Shown here: one piece after another, positions 33,809 to 42,315 of the stretch
Numbering within the stretch: the stretch's first letter is position 1
How the letters are laid out: every line of letters begins with the position of its first letter
NCBI RefSeq assembly: GCF_039503195.1
Contig: NZ_JBCJKP010000001.1
Location: forward strand, 3,348,001 to 3,412,000
Direction: 5' to 3'
DNA from: Streptomyces mirabilis
GTDB lineage: Bacteria; Actinomycetota; Actinomycetes; Streptomycetales; Streptomycetaceae
DNA length: 64,000 bases
Translations under genes and position numbers: made by a program
The notes under the pieces: generated by a model
The model's input: the letters and a program-made list of their open reading frames with translations, nothing else
The model's database searches: none
Told to the model about the DNA's origin: nothing

Positions 33809-33839
33809 CACCCGCCGGACGGCACAGGACCGGCGGGTG
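33809..33839. terminator. Strong hairpin CACCCGCCGG/CCGGCGGGTG between transglycosylase and sigma genes
   Basis: Perfect 10-bp arms at 33809-33818 and 33830-33839 with an 11-nt loop start 6 bp after the transglycosylase stop and end 17 bp before the sigma factor start. No U-run follows; it could be a terminator, an attenuator or an mRNA stabiliser. Confidence 0.5.
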
Positions 33840-33856
33840 AGCGCAAAGGGGCCCTC

Positions 33857-34900
33857 ATGGCGACGCACATGCCGGACATGCCTGCGGAGATACAGGCGGC
33901 CCACGACCGTTGGCAGCGCATGTGGAGCCACCGCGAGCAACTGCTCAAGGTGGCCCGGCGCAGGTCGATGAGCCCGGAGGACGCCGAGGACGCGGTGCAC
34001 GAGGCCATGCTGCGCGCCGCGGAGCGCCCCGACCTGGACGACGAGCGCCTCGGCGGCTGGCTGACGACCGTGACCATGCGGCTGTGCGTCGATCGGCATC
34101 GCCAGGTCAACCGTGAGGCCGAGGTACACCGCAGCCCGACGCTCGCCGCGCCGGGTCCGGTGCCCGTCGAGGAGGCGGTGTGCGACCGGGCCGAGGCCAA
34201 GTGGCTGGCCGTGCGGAGCGGGGAGCTGCCCGCGCGCCAGGCCGAGGCGCTCCGGCTGAAGTCCGACGGCCTCGACGTCGGACAGGTCGCCGTGCGCATG
34301 GGGCTGAGCTATCGCACCGTCGAGTCGCTGCTCGCCCGGGCCCGGCGCACGCTGCGCAACTCGCTGGCCGGAACGCTGGGCCTCGCCCTGTTCCTGTGGG
34401 GGCGCGGCAAGCTGCGCGCGGGCGGACACGCGCAGGCCGTGGCGGTGACCTCGACGGCCGCGACCCTGGTGGTGGCGGGGTTCGTGTTGCCGTACGTCCA
34501 CGGCGGGGACAGCCAGGGCACGGCTCCCCGCCCCTCCGTGTCCCGCATGGCCCAGGTGACCAAGCAGACCGTCCGGCCCGACGGCGTCGGCCGGGTGGCC
34601 GCCCCGAACGCCCGTGATCTGTCGGCCGTCTCGGCGTCCCACGCGGCGACGCCGACGGTGCCGCCCGGCGATGGCGACCGGTCGTTGCTGCCTCTGTCGG
34701 TGCCACCGCTGCCGGACGCCTCGCTGTCACCCGTGCCGTCCGTCCCCGACGTCCCCGGCGTGTCCGACCTGCCGAGCGTGCCCGGCCTCCCCGATCTGCC
34801 GGCCACGTCCACGGTCCCGACGACGCCTCCGGCCCTCCCGGAGGCCTCCGCCACGTCCTCCGCCCCGGTCGACGTACCGACCCCGACCGCGCTGCCGTAG
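33857..34900 (+). CDS. ECF-like sigma factor fused to membrane segments and a Pro-rich tail
   Basis: The first 170 residues are a sigma-70 region 2/4 protein: region 2 about 25-90 (MSPEDAEDAVHEAMLRAAER, VTMRLCVDRHRQVNRE), region 4 about 122-168 (ARQAEALRLKSDGLDVGQVA, SYRTVESLLARARRTL). Two hydrophobic stretches follow (about 168-181 and 194-215). A 130-residue Pro/Ser/Val-rich tail ends in VPTPTALP. The protein would be membrane-tethered with an external tail, so release or conformational signalling may be needed. ATG 33857 has AAAGGGG before it. It sits inside the mce locus with no anti-sigma gene visible. Confidence 0.82.
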   Translation: MATHMPDMPAEIQAAHDRWQRMWSHREQLLKVARRRSMSPEDAEDAVHEAMLRAAERPDLDDERLGGWLTTVTMRLCVDRHRQVNREAEVHRSPTLAAPGPVPVEEAVCDRAEAKWLAVRSGELPARQAEALRLKSDGLDVGQVAVRMGLSYRTVESLLARARRTLRNSLAGTLGLALFLWGRGKLRAGGHAQAVAVTSTAATLVVAGFVLPYVHGGDSQGTAPRPSVSRMAQVTKQTVRPDGVGRVAAPNARDLSAVSASHAATPTVPPGDGDRSLLPLSVPPLPDASLSPVPSVPDVPGVSDLPSVPGLPDLPATSTVPTTPPALPEASATSSAPVDVPTPTALP

Positions 34901-35026
34901 AACCGCCGGAAAGCTGCCGCAGAACCGCCGGGAAAAGGACTGCCGTAGAACCAGCGGAGAACGCGCGGCCGTCGAGCCGCCGGAAACCCGGCCGCAAGAC
35001 CCCCGAAAAAAAACCGCCCCCGTCGC

Positions 35027-35054
35027 GACGGACGCCCGGCCCCTCCCCGTAGAG
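35027..35054 (+). promoter_or_regulatory. Candidate sigma-factor promoter, copy 2 (GACGGAC-N15-GTAGAG)
   Basis: GACGGAC (35027-35033) and GTAGAG (35049-35054), same 15-bp spacing and same following CAGA as at 32681-32708. GTAGAG is 45 bp before the MlaF-like ATPase start. The preceding 34901-35026 contains imperfect GCCG(T/C)AGAACC repeats and no gene. Confidence 0.5.
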
Positions 35055-35093
35055 CAGATGTCGGAGCTGCTCCACGGCCGAAGGGTGGACCGG

Positions 35094-36038
35094 ATGGGTG
35101 TCGAGATCTGTGTGGAAGGGCTGACCAAGTCCTTCGGTCACCAGGTCGTCTGGCAGGACGTCTCGCTGACGCTGCCCGCCGGGGAGGTCTCGGTCATGCT
35201 CGGCCCCTCGGGCACGGGCAAGTCGGTGTTCCTCAAGACGCTCGTCGGACTGCTGAAGCCGGACCGGGGTTCCGTGAAGGTCGCGGGCCGGGACGTCACC
35301 AGGCTGCGCGAGCACGAGCTGTACGAGGTGCGGAAGCTGTTCGGGGTGTTGTTCCAGGACGGCGCGCTGTTCGGCTCGATGAGCCTGTACGACAACATCG
35401 CTTTCCCGCTGCGCGAGCACACCCGCAAGTCCGAGAGCCAGATCCGGCGCATCGTGCTGGAGAAGATGGACATGGTCGGGCTGATCGGTTCGGAGGGGAA
35501 GCTGCCCGGCGAGATCTCCGGTGGGATGCGCAAACGGGCCGGGCTGGCACGTGCGTTGGTCCTCGATCCGGAGATCATCCTGTTCGACGAACCGGACTCG
35601 GGCCTCGACCCGGTGCGCGTCGCGTACCTCAACCAACTCATCGTCGACCTCAACGCGCAGATCAACGCGACGTTCCTGATCGTCACGCACGACATCGCCT
35701 CGGCCCGCCAGGTGCCGGACAACATCGGGCTGTTGTTCCGCCGTGAGCTGGTCATGTTCGGGCCCCGCGAGGAGCTGCTGACCAGCGATGAGCCCGTCGT
35801 ACGGCAGTTTCTGAACGGCCGGATGCAGGGGCCGATCGGGATGGCGGAAGAGAAGGACGCCGCGCAGGTCGAGCAGGAGCTGGCGCGGCTCGGCGACGCG
35901 GACCGGAAACCCCGCCACGTCGGCAACGACATGACGCCGCGCCTGATGCCGGGCCCCGGCATCGCCCGTCCGCCCCGCTGGGAGGCGATCGCGAGACGCG
36001 AGGCCGAGCTGCACCGGAAGGCGGTGACCGGCGCATGA
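35094..36038 (+). CDS. MlaF/MkL-type ABC ATPase of the Mce importer
   Basis: A 314-residue ATPase with Walker A GPSGTGKSV, Q-loop LFQDGALFGSM (typical of MlaF), signature ISGGMRKRAGLARAL, Walker B IILFDEPDSGLDP and H-loop VTHDIA. A C-terminal extension of about 60 residues (AQVEQELARLGDADRKPR...) is also seen in actinobacterial MkL proteins. It energises lipid import with the YrbE permeases and Mce proteins. ATG 35094 with AAGGG is chosen; ATG 35058 in frame is too close to the candidate promoter. The stop overlaps the next start (ATGA). Confidence 0.93.
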   Translation: MGVEICVEGLTKSFGHQVVWQDVSLTLPAGEVSVMLGPSGTGKSVFLKTLVGLLKPDRGSVKVAGRDVTRLREHELYEVRKLFGVLFQDGALFGSMSLYDNIAFPLREHTRKSESQIRRIVLEKMDMVGLIGSEGKLPGEISGGMRKRAGLARALVLDPEIILFDEPDSGLDPVRVAYLNQLIVDLNAQINATFLIVTHDIASARQVPDNIGLLFRRELVMFGPREELLTSDEPVVRQFLNGRMQGPIGMAEEKDAAQVEQELARLGDADRKPRHVGNDMTPRLMPGPGIARPPRWEAIARREAELHRKAVTGA

Positions 36039-36805
36039 GACTGTCACCCACCGGGGCGCTGAGGCACTCGGGGAACCTCTTCGCGATGGCGCTGGACGTC
36101 GTCCGGACCATCCCCCGACGGCCGTTCCAGGCACGGGAGTTCATCCAGCAGGCCTGGTTCGTCGCGAGCGTCACCATCCTGCCGACGGCCCTGGTGTCCA
36201 TCCCCTTCGGCGCGGTCATCGCGCTGCAGATCGGCAGCCTGACCCGGCAGCTCGGCGCCCAGTCCTTCTCCGGGGCCGCCTCGGTCCTCGCGGTGCTGCG
36301 GGAGGCCTCGCCGATCGTCACCGCGCTGCTGATCGCGGGCGCCGGCGGCACGGCGATCTGCGCGGATCTCGGGGCGCGGAAGATCCGCGAGGAGATCGAC
36401 GCGATGCAGGTGCTGGGCATCGACCCCATCCACCGGCTGGTCGTCCCGCGGGTCCTGGCGTCGATGGTGGTGGCGGTGCTGCTCAACGGCCTGGTGTCGG
36501 TGGTGGGCGTCGCGGGCGGCTACTTCTTCAACGTCGTCCTGCAGAACGGCACGCCGGGCGCGTATCTCGCCTCCTTCACCACGCTCGCCCAGCTCTCCGA
36601 CCTGTGGGCGGCGGAGATCAAGGCGCTGGTGTTCGGCGCGATCGCCGCGATCGTCGCCTCGTACAAGGGACTCAACGCGAAGGGCGGCCCGAAGGGCGTG
36701 GGCGACGCGGTGAACCAGTCGGTGGTGATCACCTTCATGTTGCTGTTCGTGACGAACTTCGTGATGACCGCCGTGTACTTCCAAGTCGTTCCGCAGAGGG
36801 GCTGA
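36035..36805 (+). CDS. YrbE/MlaE-family permease, first of two
   Basis: The 256-residue membrane protein has five to six helices and the MlaE signatures TALLIAGAGGTAICADLGARKI and EEIDAMQVLGIDPIHRLVVP. Together with the second YrbE protein it forms the membrane channel of the Mce transporter. It overlaps the ATPase gene by 4 bp. Confidence 0.93.
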   Translation: MRLSPTGALRHSGNLFAMALDVVRTIPRRPFQAREFIQQAWFVASVTILPTALVSIPFGAVIALQIGSLTRQLGAQSFSGAASVLAVLREASPIVTALLIAGAGGTAICADLGARKIREEIDAMQVLGIDPIHRLVVPRVLASMVVAVLLNGLVSVVGVAGGYFFNVVLQNGTPGAYLASFTTLAQLSDLWAAEIKALVFGAIAAIVASYKGLNAKGGPKGVGDAVNQSVVITFMLLFVTNFVMTAVYFQVVPQRG

Positions 36806-36808
36806 GTC

Positions 36809-37612
36809 GTGGCGCTGCTGAATCGTCTGGAGGAACTGGGCAGCCAGCTGTCCTTCTACGGCCGCTCGTTGGCGTGGACGGGCCGCACCGTACGCCGCTA
36901 CAAGAAGGAGATCCTGCGGCTGCTCGCCGAGGTGAGCTTCGGACGCGGCGCCCTCGCCGTCGTCGGCGGCACGGTCGGCGTCATCGCCTTCCTGTCGTTC
37001 TTCACCGGCACGGAGGTGGGCCTCCAGGGCTACGCCGCGCTCAACCAGCTCGGCACCTCGAACTTCGTGGCGTTCCTCTCGGCGTACTTCAACACCCGGG
37101 AGATCGCGCCACTGGTGGCGGGGCTCGCGCTGTCCGCGACGGTGGGGGCCGGGTTCACGGCGCAGCTGGGCGCGATGCGGATCAGCGAGGAGACGGACGC
37201 CCTGGAAGTCATGGGCGTGCCCTCGCTGCCGTTCCTGGTGACCACCAGGATGATCGCCGGTTTCGTCGCGGTGATCCCGCTGTACGTGGTCGGCCTGCTG
37301 TCCTCGTACTTTGCCGCCCGCACCATCACCACGGGCTACTACGGGCAGTCGGCGGGCACCTACGACCACTACTTCCAGCAGTACCTGCCGCCGGTCGACG
37401 TGCTGTGGTCCTTCGGGAAGGTGCTCGTCTTCGCCGTCCTGATCATCCTGGTGCACTGCTTCTACGGCTACTACGCGAGCGGCGGCCCGGCGGGCGTCGG
37501 CGTCGCAGTGGGCCGCGCCGTGCGCACCTCGATCGTCGCGATCAACGTCCTGGACTTCTTCCTGTCGCTCGCGATCTGGGGCGCCAACACGACCGTACGG
37601 ATTGCGGGGTGA
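36809..37612 (+). CDS. YrbE/MlaE-family permease, second of two
   Basis: A 267-residue membrane protein with the same fold: SATVGAGFTAQLGAMRISEE and TDALEVMGVPSLPFLVTTRM are the characteristic cytoplasmic segment. GTG 36809 lies 3 bp after the first permease. The final helices end at NTTVRIAG. Pairs with the first permease as a heterodimer (family knowledge). Confidence 0.93.
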   Translation: MALLNRLEELGSQLSFYGRSLAWTGRTVRRYKKEILRLLAEVSFGRGALAVVGGTVGVIAFLSFFTGTEVGLQGYAALNQLGTSNFVAFLSAYFNTREIAPLVAGLALSATVGAGFTAQLGAMRISEETDALEVMGVPSLPFLVTTRMIAGFVAVIPLYVVGLLSSYFAARTITTGYYGQSAGTYDHYFQQYLPPVDVLWSFGKVLVFAVLIILVHCFYGYYASGGPAGVGVAVGRAVRTSIVAINVLDFFLSLAIWGANTTVRIAG

Positions 37613-37617
37613 GCCGG

Positions 37618-38853
37618 ATGAGAGTGCTGAGACTGCGGTTGTACGGCGTCGTGTTCCTCGCCGTGCTCGCGCTGCTGCTGTCCCTGTCCGTCGCCGTGTA
37701 CCAACAGGTGTTCACCCCGGCCGTACGGATCGAGCTGGAGGCCGACAGCATCGGCAACCAACTCGATCCCCGCGCCGACGTCAAGCTGCGCGGACTGCTG
37801 GTCGGCGAGGTGCGCGCGGTCCACGCCGACGGGACGAAGGCGACACTCGACATCGCGCTCAAGCCGGAGTACGTCGCGTCCATCCCGTCCGACGTACACG
37901 CACGCCTGTTGCCCAAGACCCTGTTCGGCGAGAAGTACGTCGACCTGGTCGCGCCCGCGCGCTCCTCGGCCAGGCCCATCCGCGCCGGGGATGTCATCAC
38001 CCAGGACCGCACCCGCGTCGGCATCGAGCTCCAGCAGCTGATGAACGACCTGCTGCCGCTGCTGCGGACCGTGCAGCCCGGCAAGCTCAACGCCACGCTC
38101 TCCGCGTTCGCCACCGCCCTCGAGGGGCGCGGCGACCGGATCGGCGACAACCTCACGCGTGTGGAGGACTATCTGCACCGGCTCGATCCGCACCTGCCGT
38201 CCCTCACCGAGGACTTCGCCCGCCTGGCCGACGTCGCCGAGGTGTACGGCGACGCGGCTCCCGACCTGATGGAGATCCTGCGCAACACCGTCACCACCAG
38301 CCGCACCCTGGTCGAGCAGCGGGACCGGCTCGCGTCCGCGCTCACCACGACGGCCACTGCCGCGGGCACCGCGGACGACTTCCTCGACGCGAACGGCGAC
38401 CGGCTGATCACCCTGGGCCGGGTCTCCCGCCCCACGCTCGACCTCTTCGCCCGCTACTCGCCCGAGTACCCCTGCCTCTTCGCCGGCCTGGTGCGCGAGG
38501 AGCAGGCATCCGAGCAGGCTTTCCGGGGCGGCAGGATGCACATCACGCTCGAAGTCGTCCGCCCGCAGGGGGCGTACGAACCCGGTGAGTATCCGCGCTA
38601 CGACGATCGGTCGGGGCCCAACTGCCGCGATCTGCCCCATCCGCCGGTGCCCGCGCCCGGCGTCCACCTCAACGACGGTTCGGCGAAGGGCGGTTCGTCC
38701 GGGCCGGGCGGCGTCTCCGCCACCCGGGCCGAGCAGCGCGCCGTCGGCTCGCTCGTCGCGCCCGTCATGGGCGTGCCCGCCGACGAGGTACCGCCGGTCG
38801 CGACGCTGCTGTTCGGGCCGATGGCGCGCGGGACGGCGGTGAGCGTCGCATGA
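37618..38853 (+). CDS. MCE-family protein, first of six (MceA position)
   Basis: The protein of 411 residues has an N-terminal membrane helix (LYGVVFLAVLALLLSLSVAV) and an MCE domain at about 35-115 (VKLRGLLVGEVRAVHADGTK, LFGEKYVDLVAP). A long alpha-helical region follows that should form part of the transport tunnel, then a Gly/Pro-rich C-terminus. ATG 37618 is used; GTG 37609 would overlap the preceding stop (GTGA) and is equally possible. Lipid substrate not known. Confidence 0.9.
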   Translation: MRVLRLRLYGVVFLAVLALLLSLSVAVYQQVFTPAVRIELEADSIGNQLDPRADVKLRGLLVGEVRAVHADGTKATLDIALKPEYVASIPSDVHARLLPKTLFGEKYVDLVAPARSSARPIRAGDVITQDRTRVGIELQQLMNDLLPLLRTVQPGKLNATLSAFATALEGRGDRIGDNLTRVEDYLHRLDPHLPSLTEDFARLADVAEVYGDAAPDLMEILRNTVTTSRTLVEQRDRLASALTTTATAAGTADDFLDANGDRLITLGRVSRPTLDLFARYSPEYPCLFAGLVREEQASEQAFRGGRMHITLEVVRPQGAYEPGEYPRYDDRSGPNCRDLPHPPVPAPGVHLNDGSAKGGSSGPGGVSATRAEQRAVGSLVAPVMGVPADEVPPVATLLFGPMARGTAVSVA

Positions 38854-39932
38854 GGATCACGAGGATCATGAAGACCGCGAAGACTACGAGGTCCACGAGG
38901 ACGTCAGGAGCCCGGCAGGCCGCCGCCCCGCTGATCAAGTTCAGCCTCTTCGCCCTGGTGACGATCCTGGCGACGGCCCTGCTCGCCGCCACCATCGTCA
39001 ACATCTCCCTCACCCCCGAGCACACCTATCGCGCGGTGTTCAGCGACGTGACGGGTCTGGAGAAGGGCGACGACATCCGGGTGGCCGGGGTGCGGGTCGG
39101 CGAGGTCGAGGGCATCCGGATCAAGGACCGGACGTGGGCGGAGGTCACCTTCACTGTCGGTGAGGACCGCCCGCTGCTGAACAGCACCGGCGCGGTCATC
39201 CGCTACCGGAACCTGGTCGGACAGCGTTACGTCGCCCTGACCGAGGGCGCGGGAGACGGCACCCGGCTGAAGCCCGGCGCCACGATCCCGCTGTCGCGCA
39301 CCCGGCCCGCGCTGGACCTCAACGCGCTGCTGAACGGCTTCAAGCCACTGTTCGCGGCGCTCAGCCCGCAGGACGTCAATCAGCTCGCCACCGAGATCAT
39401 CCGGACCCTCCAGGGCGAGGGCGGCACCGTCAACAGCCTGCTCGCGCACACGGCGTCGCTCACCACGACGCTGGCCGGCCGCGACCAGCTGATCGGCTCG
39501 GTGATCGACCACCTGAACACCGTGCTGGGGACGCTGGACAAGCGCGGCGCCCGTTTCTCCGGGCTGCTCAAGCAGCTGCGTCGGGTGATCTCGGGGCTGT
39601 CCGCCGACCGCAAGCCCATCGGGCAGTCCCTGGTGGGGATCGGCGATCTGACGGACGCCACCTCGGGGCTGCTCAAGGACGCGCGTCCGCCCCTGAAGGA
39701 CGACATCGCCGAGCTGACCGATCTCACCGGAACGCTGAACAAGAACGAGAACACCGTGGAGGGCGTGCTGAAGCGGCTGCCGAACAAGCTGGGCGAGCTG
39801 ACGGGGACGGCGTCCTACGGCTCGTGGTTCAACTTCTACCTCTGCGACTTCGACGGCCGGATCGTGCTGCCGAAGACGAAGCAGGTGCTCACTCCCGAAC
39901 TGCACGTGGCGAGGGCGAGGTGCGGCGCATGA
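38850..39932 (+). CDS. MCE-family protein, second of six (MceB position)
   Basis: The 360-residue protein has a basic N-terminus (MRITRIMKTAKTTRSTRTSG), one membrane helix (FSLFALVTILATALLAATIV) and an MCE domain (VTGLEKGDDIRVAGVRVGEV, VGQRYVALTEGAGD). A coiled-coil-like region follows and the C-terminus has YLCDFDGR. ATGA overlap with the previous gene. Confidence 0.92.
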   Translation: MRITRIMKTAKTTRSTRTSGARQAAAPLIKFSLFALVTILATALLAATIVNISLTPEHTYRAVFSDVTGLEKGDDIRVAGVRVGEVEGIRIKDRTWAEVTFTVGEDRPLLNSTGAVIRYRNLVGQRYVALTEGAGDGTRLKPGATIPLSRTRPALDLNALLNGFKPLFAALSPQDVNQLATEIIRTLQGEGGTVNSLLAHTASLTTTLAGRDQLIGSVIDHLNTVLGTLDKRGARFSGLLKQLRRVISGLSADRKPIGQSLVGIGDLTDATSGLLKDARPPLKDDIAELTDLTGTLNKNENTVEGVLKRLPNKLGELTGTASYGSWFNFYLCDFDGRIVLPKTKQVLTPELHVARARCGA

Positions 39933-41194
39933 CAAAGCACTTCCTTCCGCGCAGGACCCGTGAGCGCCGCCCGGAGCCGCTGGTCAAGGTCCGTATCGAC
40001 CCGCCGAAGCTGCCGAAAATACGGCTCCTGCCGCGCCGGGCACCCCGCCCCCGCCGCCCCGAACCCCTGGTGAAAGTCCGCATCGACCCACCGAAGCTGC
40101 CGAAAATACGGCTCCTGCCGCGCCGGGCACCCCGCCCCCGCCGCCCCGAACCCCTAGTGAAAGTCCGCATCGACCCGCCTCGGATACGGCTTCCACGGAT
40201 CCGCCGTCCGCGCCTCACCCCGTTCCGTGAGCGAAACCCCGTGGTGATCGGCGCCGTCGGCCTCACCCTTCTCGCGCTGCTGACCGTGGCCGCGTTCAAC
40301 GCCGACAGCCTGCCGCTGATCGGTGGCGGCGAGACGTATAGCGCGGCCTTCTCGGAGGCGGGCGGCCTCAAGCCCGGCGACGAGGTGCGGATCGCAGGCG
40401 TCAAGGTCGGCAAGGTCGAGGACGTCGATCTGGACGGCGACCACGTCAGGGTCACCTTCAAGATCAAGGGCGATCCGGGGTTCGGCACCGAGACCGGCGC
40501 CTCGATCCGGGTCAAGACGATCCTCGGCGCGAAGTACCTCGCGCTGCATCCCAAGGGACCGGGACAGCTGAAGCCCGGGAGCGAGATACCGCTGAAGAGG
40601 ACGGTTCCGGCGTACGACGTCGTGCAGGCGTTCAGCGATCTCACCACCACGACGGAGAAGGTCGACACCGACCAGTTGGCGAAGGCCCTGGACACCATCT
40701 CCACCACGTTCCAGGACTCGCCCGCCGAGGTACGGGCATCCATCAAGGGCCTGTCGAAGATCTCCCGTACGGTCGCCTCGCGCGACAAGGCGCTGGGCGA
40801 GCTCCTCGACCACGCGAACGGTGTCACGGGCGTACTGGCCGAGCACTCCGAGGACTTCACCGCGCTGGTCAAGGACGGCGACCAGCTGTTCAAGGAGATC
40901 AGCAAGCGCCGCGAGGCGATCCACAAGCTGCTGAAGACCTCCGCCGCGCTCGGCATCGAGCTCTCCGGCCTGGTCGAGGACAACGACAAGGAGATCGGGC
41001 CCGCCCTCAAGGGCCTGAACACCGTGGTGCGGATGCTCGAACGGAACCAATCCAGCCTCGACCGGAGCGTCAAGCTGCTCGCGCCCTACGTCCGGGTCTT
41101 CAGCAACGCCCTCGGCAACGGCCGCTGGTTCGACAGCTACGTCCAGAACCTGGTCGCCGCTCCAGTGGTGCCGCGCACGGGAGGCGCCCGGTGA
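39929..41194 (+). CDS. MCE-family protein, third of six (MceC position), with repeated basic N-terminus
   Basis: A 421-residue protein whose cytoplasmic N-terminus is unusually long (about 105 residues) and made of 2.4 copies of a 29-residue Arg/Pro-rich repeat (core RRPEPLVKVRIDPPKLPKIR). Then comes one membrane helix (VVIGAVGLTLLALLTVAAFN), an MCE domain (AGGLKPGDEVRIAGVKVGKV, LGAKYLALHPKGPG) and a helical region. ATGA overlap with the previous gene fixes the start, so the repeats are translated. Confidence 0.92.
   Translation: MTKHFLPRRTRERRPEPLVKVRIDPPKLPKIRLLPRRAPRPRRPEPLVKVRIDPPKLPKIRLLPRRAPRPRRPEPLVKVRIDPPRIRLPRIRRPRLTPFRERNPVVIGAVGLTLLALLTVAAFNADSLPLIGGGETYSAAFSEAGGLKPGDEVRIAGVKVGKVEDVDLDGDHVRVTFKIKGDPGFGTETGASIRVKTILGAKYLALHPKGPGQLKPGSEIPLKRTVPAYDVVQAFSDLTTTTEKVDTDQLAKALDTISTTFQDSPAEVRASIKGLSKISRTVASRDKALGELLDHANGVTGVLAEHSEDFTALVKDGDQLFKEISKRREAIHKLLKTSAALGIELSGLVEDNDKEIGPALKGLNTVVRMLERNQSSLDRSVKLLAPYVRVFSNALGNGRWFDSYVQNLVAAPVVPRTGGAR
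39965..40178 (+). repeat. 87-bp in-frame tandem repeat inside the MceC-position gene
   Basis: Copies begin at 39965, 40052 and 40139 (partial). Copies 1 and 2 are nearly identical, including CTGCCGAAAATACGGCTCCT. The unit is exactly 29 codons, so copy number can change without breaking the frame. Confidence 0.95.
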
Positions 41195-42315
41195 AGAACC
41201 TGAAGAGGCGCGTGGCCGTGGTCACCGCACTCGCCCTCGTCGCCGCGCTCACCTACGTGCTGTGGCCGCGCTCCGAGTCCGTGCACGTCACCGCGTACTT
41301 CCCACGCACCGTCGGCATCTACCCCGGCTCGGACGTCCGCGTCCTCGGCGTACGGATCGGCGAGGTCGAGAAGATCACGCCGGAGGGCGACCGGGTGCGG
41401 GTGGAACTGAAGTACGACGAAGGCCGCAAGGTGCCGGCGGACGCCAAGGCCGCCGTCATCAACTCCTCGGTGGTCAGCGACCGTTACGTACAACTGCTGC
41501 CGGTGTACCGAAGGGGACCGGTACTGCGGAACGGCGCCGTCATCCCCGAGACGCGGACGGCGGTACCGGTCGAGCTGGACCGCGTCTTCGACAGCCTGCA
41601 CACGACGGCCGACGCGCTCGGCCCCCAGGGCGCCAACAAGGACGGCTCGCTGTCGCGGCTGCTCGGGGTGAGCGCGGACAACCTCGACGGCCAGGGCGAG
41701 AACCTCAACCAGACGGTCGAAGACCTCTCGCAGGCCGTCACCACGCTGTCCGACGGCCGCACGGACCTGTTCGGCACGGTGCGGAACCTGCAGGTGTTCA
41801 CGGCCGCGCTGGCCGCCGACGACAAGAGCGTGCGGTCCTTCGACACCAGCCTCGCCGAGGTCGCCGGACAGCTCGCGGGCGAGCGCAAGGACCTCGCGGA
41901 CGCACTCAAGAACCTGGGGACGGCGCTCGGCGACGTGTCCGCCTTCGTGAGGAACAACAAGAAGTCGCTGACCTCGAACGTGCGGGGCCTCAGCAAGGTG
42001 ACCAAGGTGCTCGTCACCCAGCGAGCCGCGCTGGCCGAGCTGTTGGAGGTCGCTCCCACGGGTCTGTCGAACCTGAACAACGCCTACAACCCGTCCTCGG
42101 GCACCCTCGACACCCGCAACAACGCGCAGCAGGCACAGGATCCGGCCTCACTGCTGTGCTCCGTACTGAGGACGACCGGCGACGAAGGCGGCAAGAACCC
42201 CGACTGCAAGGAGCTCAAAGGCCTCTTCGACTCCCTGCCGAAGGTGCCTCAGGGCCCCGCGGTGACGGGCACGGTCGACCGGACGCTCGGCGGAATTCTG
42301 GGGGCGAGCGCATGA
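41191..42315 (+). CDS. MCE-family protein, fourth of six (MceD position)
   Basis: The 374-residue protein has a short cytoplasmic start, a membrane helix (VAVVTALALVAALTYVLW), an MCE domain (GIYPGSDVRVLGVRIGEVEK, VVSDRYVQLLPVYRRGP) and a helical region. A cysteine pair (LLCSVL...NPDCKEL) is near the C-terminus. GTG start overlaps the preceding TGA (GTGA). Confidence 0.92.
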   Translation: MKNLKRRVAVVTALALVAALTYVLWPRSESVHVTAYFPRTVGIYPGSDVRVLGVRIGEVEKITPEGDRVRVELKYDEGRKVPADAKAAVINSSVVSDRYVQLLPVYRRGPVLRNGAVIPETRTAVPVELDRVFDSLHTTADALGPQGANKDGSLSRLLGVSADNLDGQGENLNQTVEDLSQAVTTLSDGRTDLFGTVRNLQVFTAALAADDKSVRSFDTSLAEVAGQLAGERKDLADALKNLGTALGDVSAFVRNNKKSLTSNVRGLSKVTKVLVTQRAALAELLEVAPTGLSNLNNAYNPSSGTLDTRNNAQQAQDPASLLCSVLRTTGDEGGKNPDCKELKGLFDSLPKVPQGPAVTGTVDRTLGGILGASA

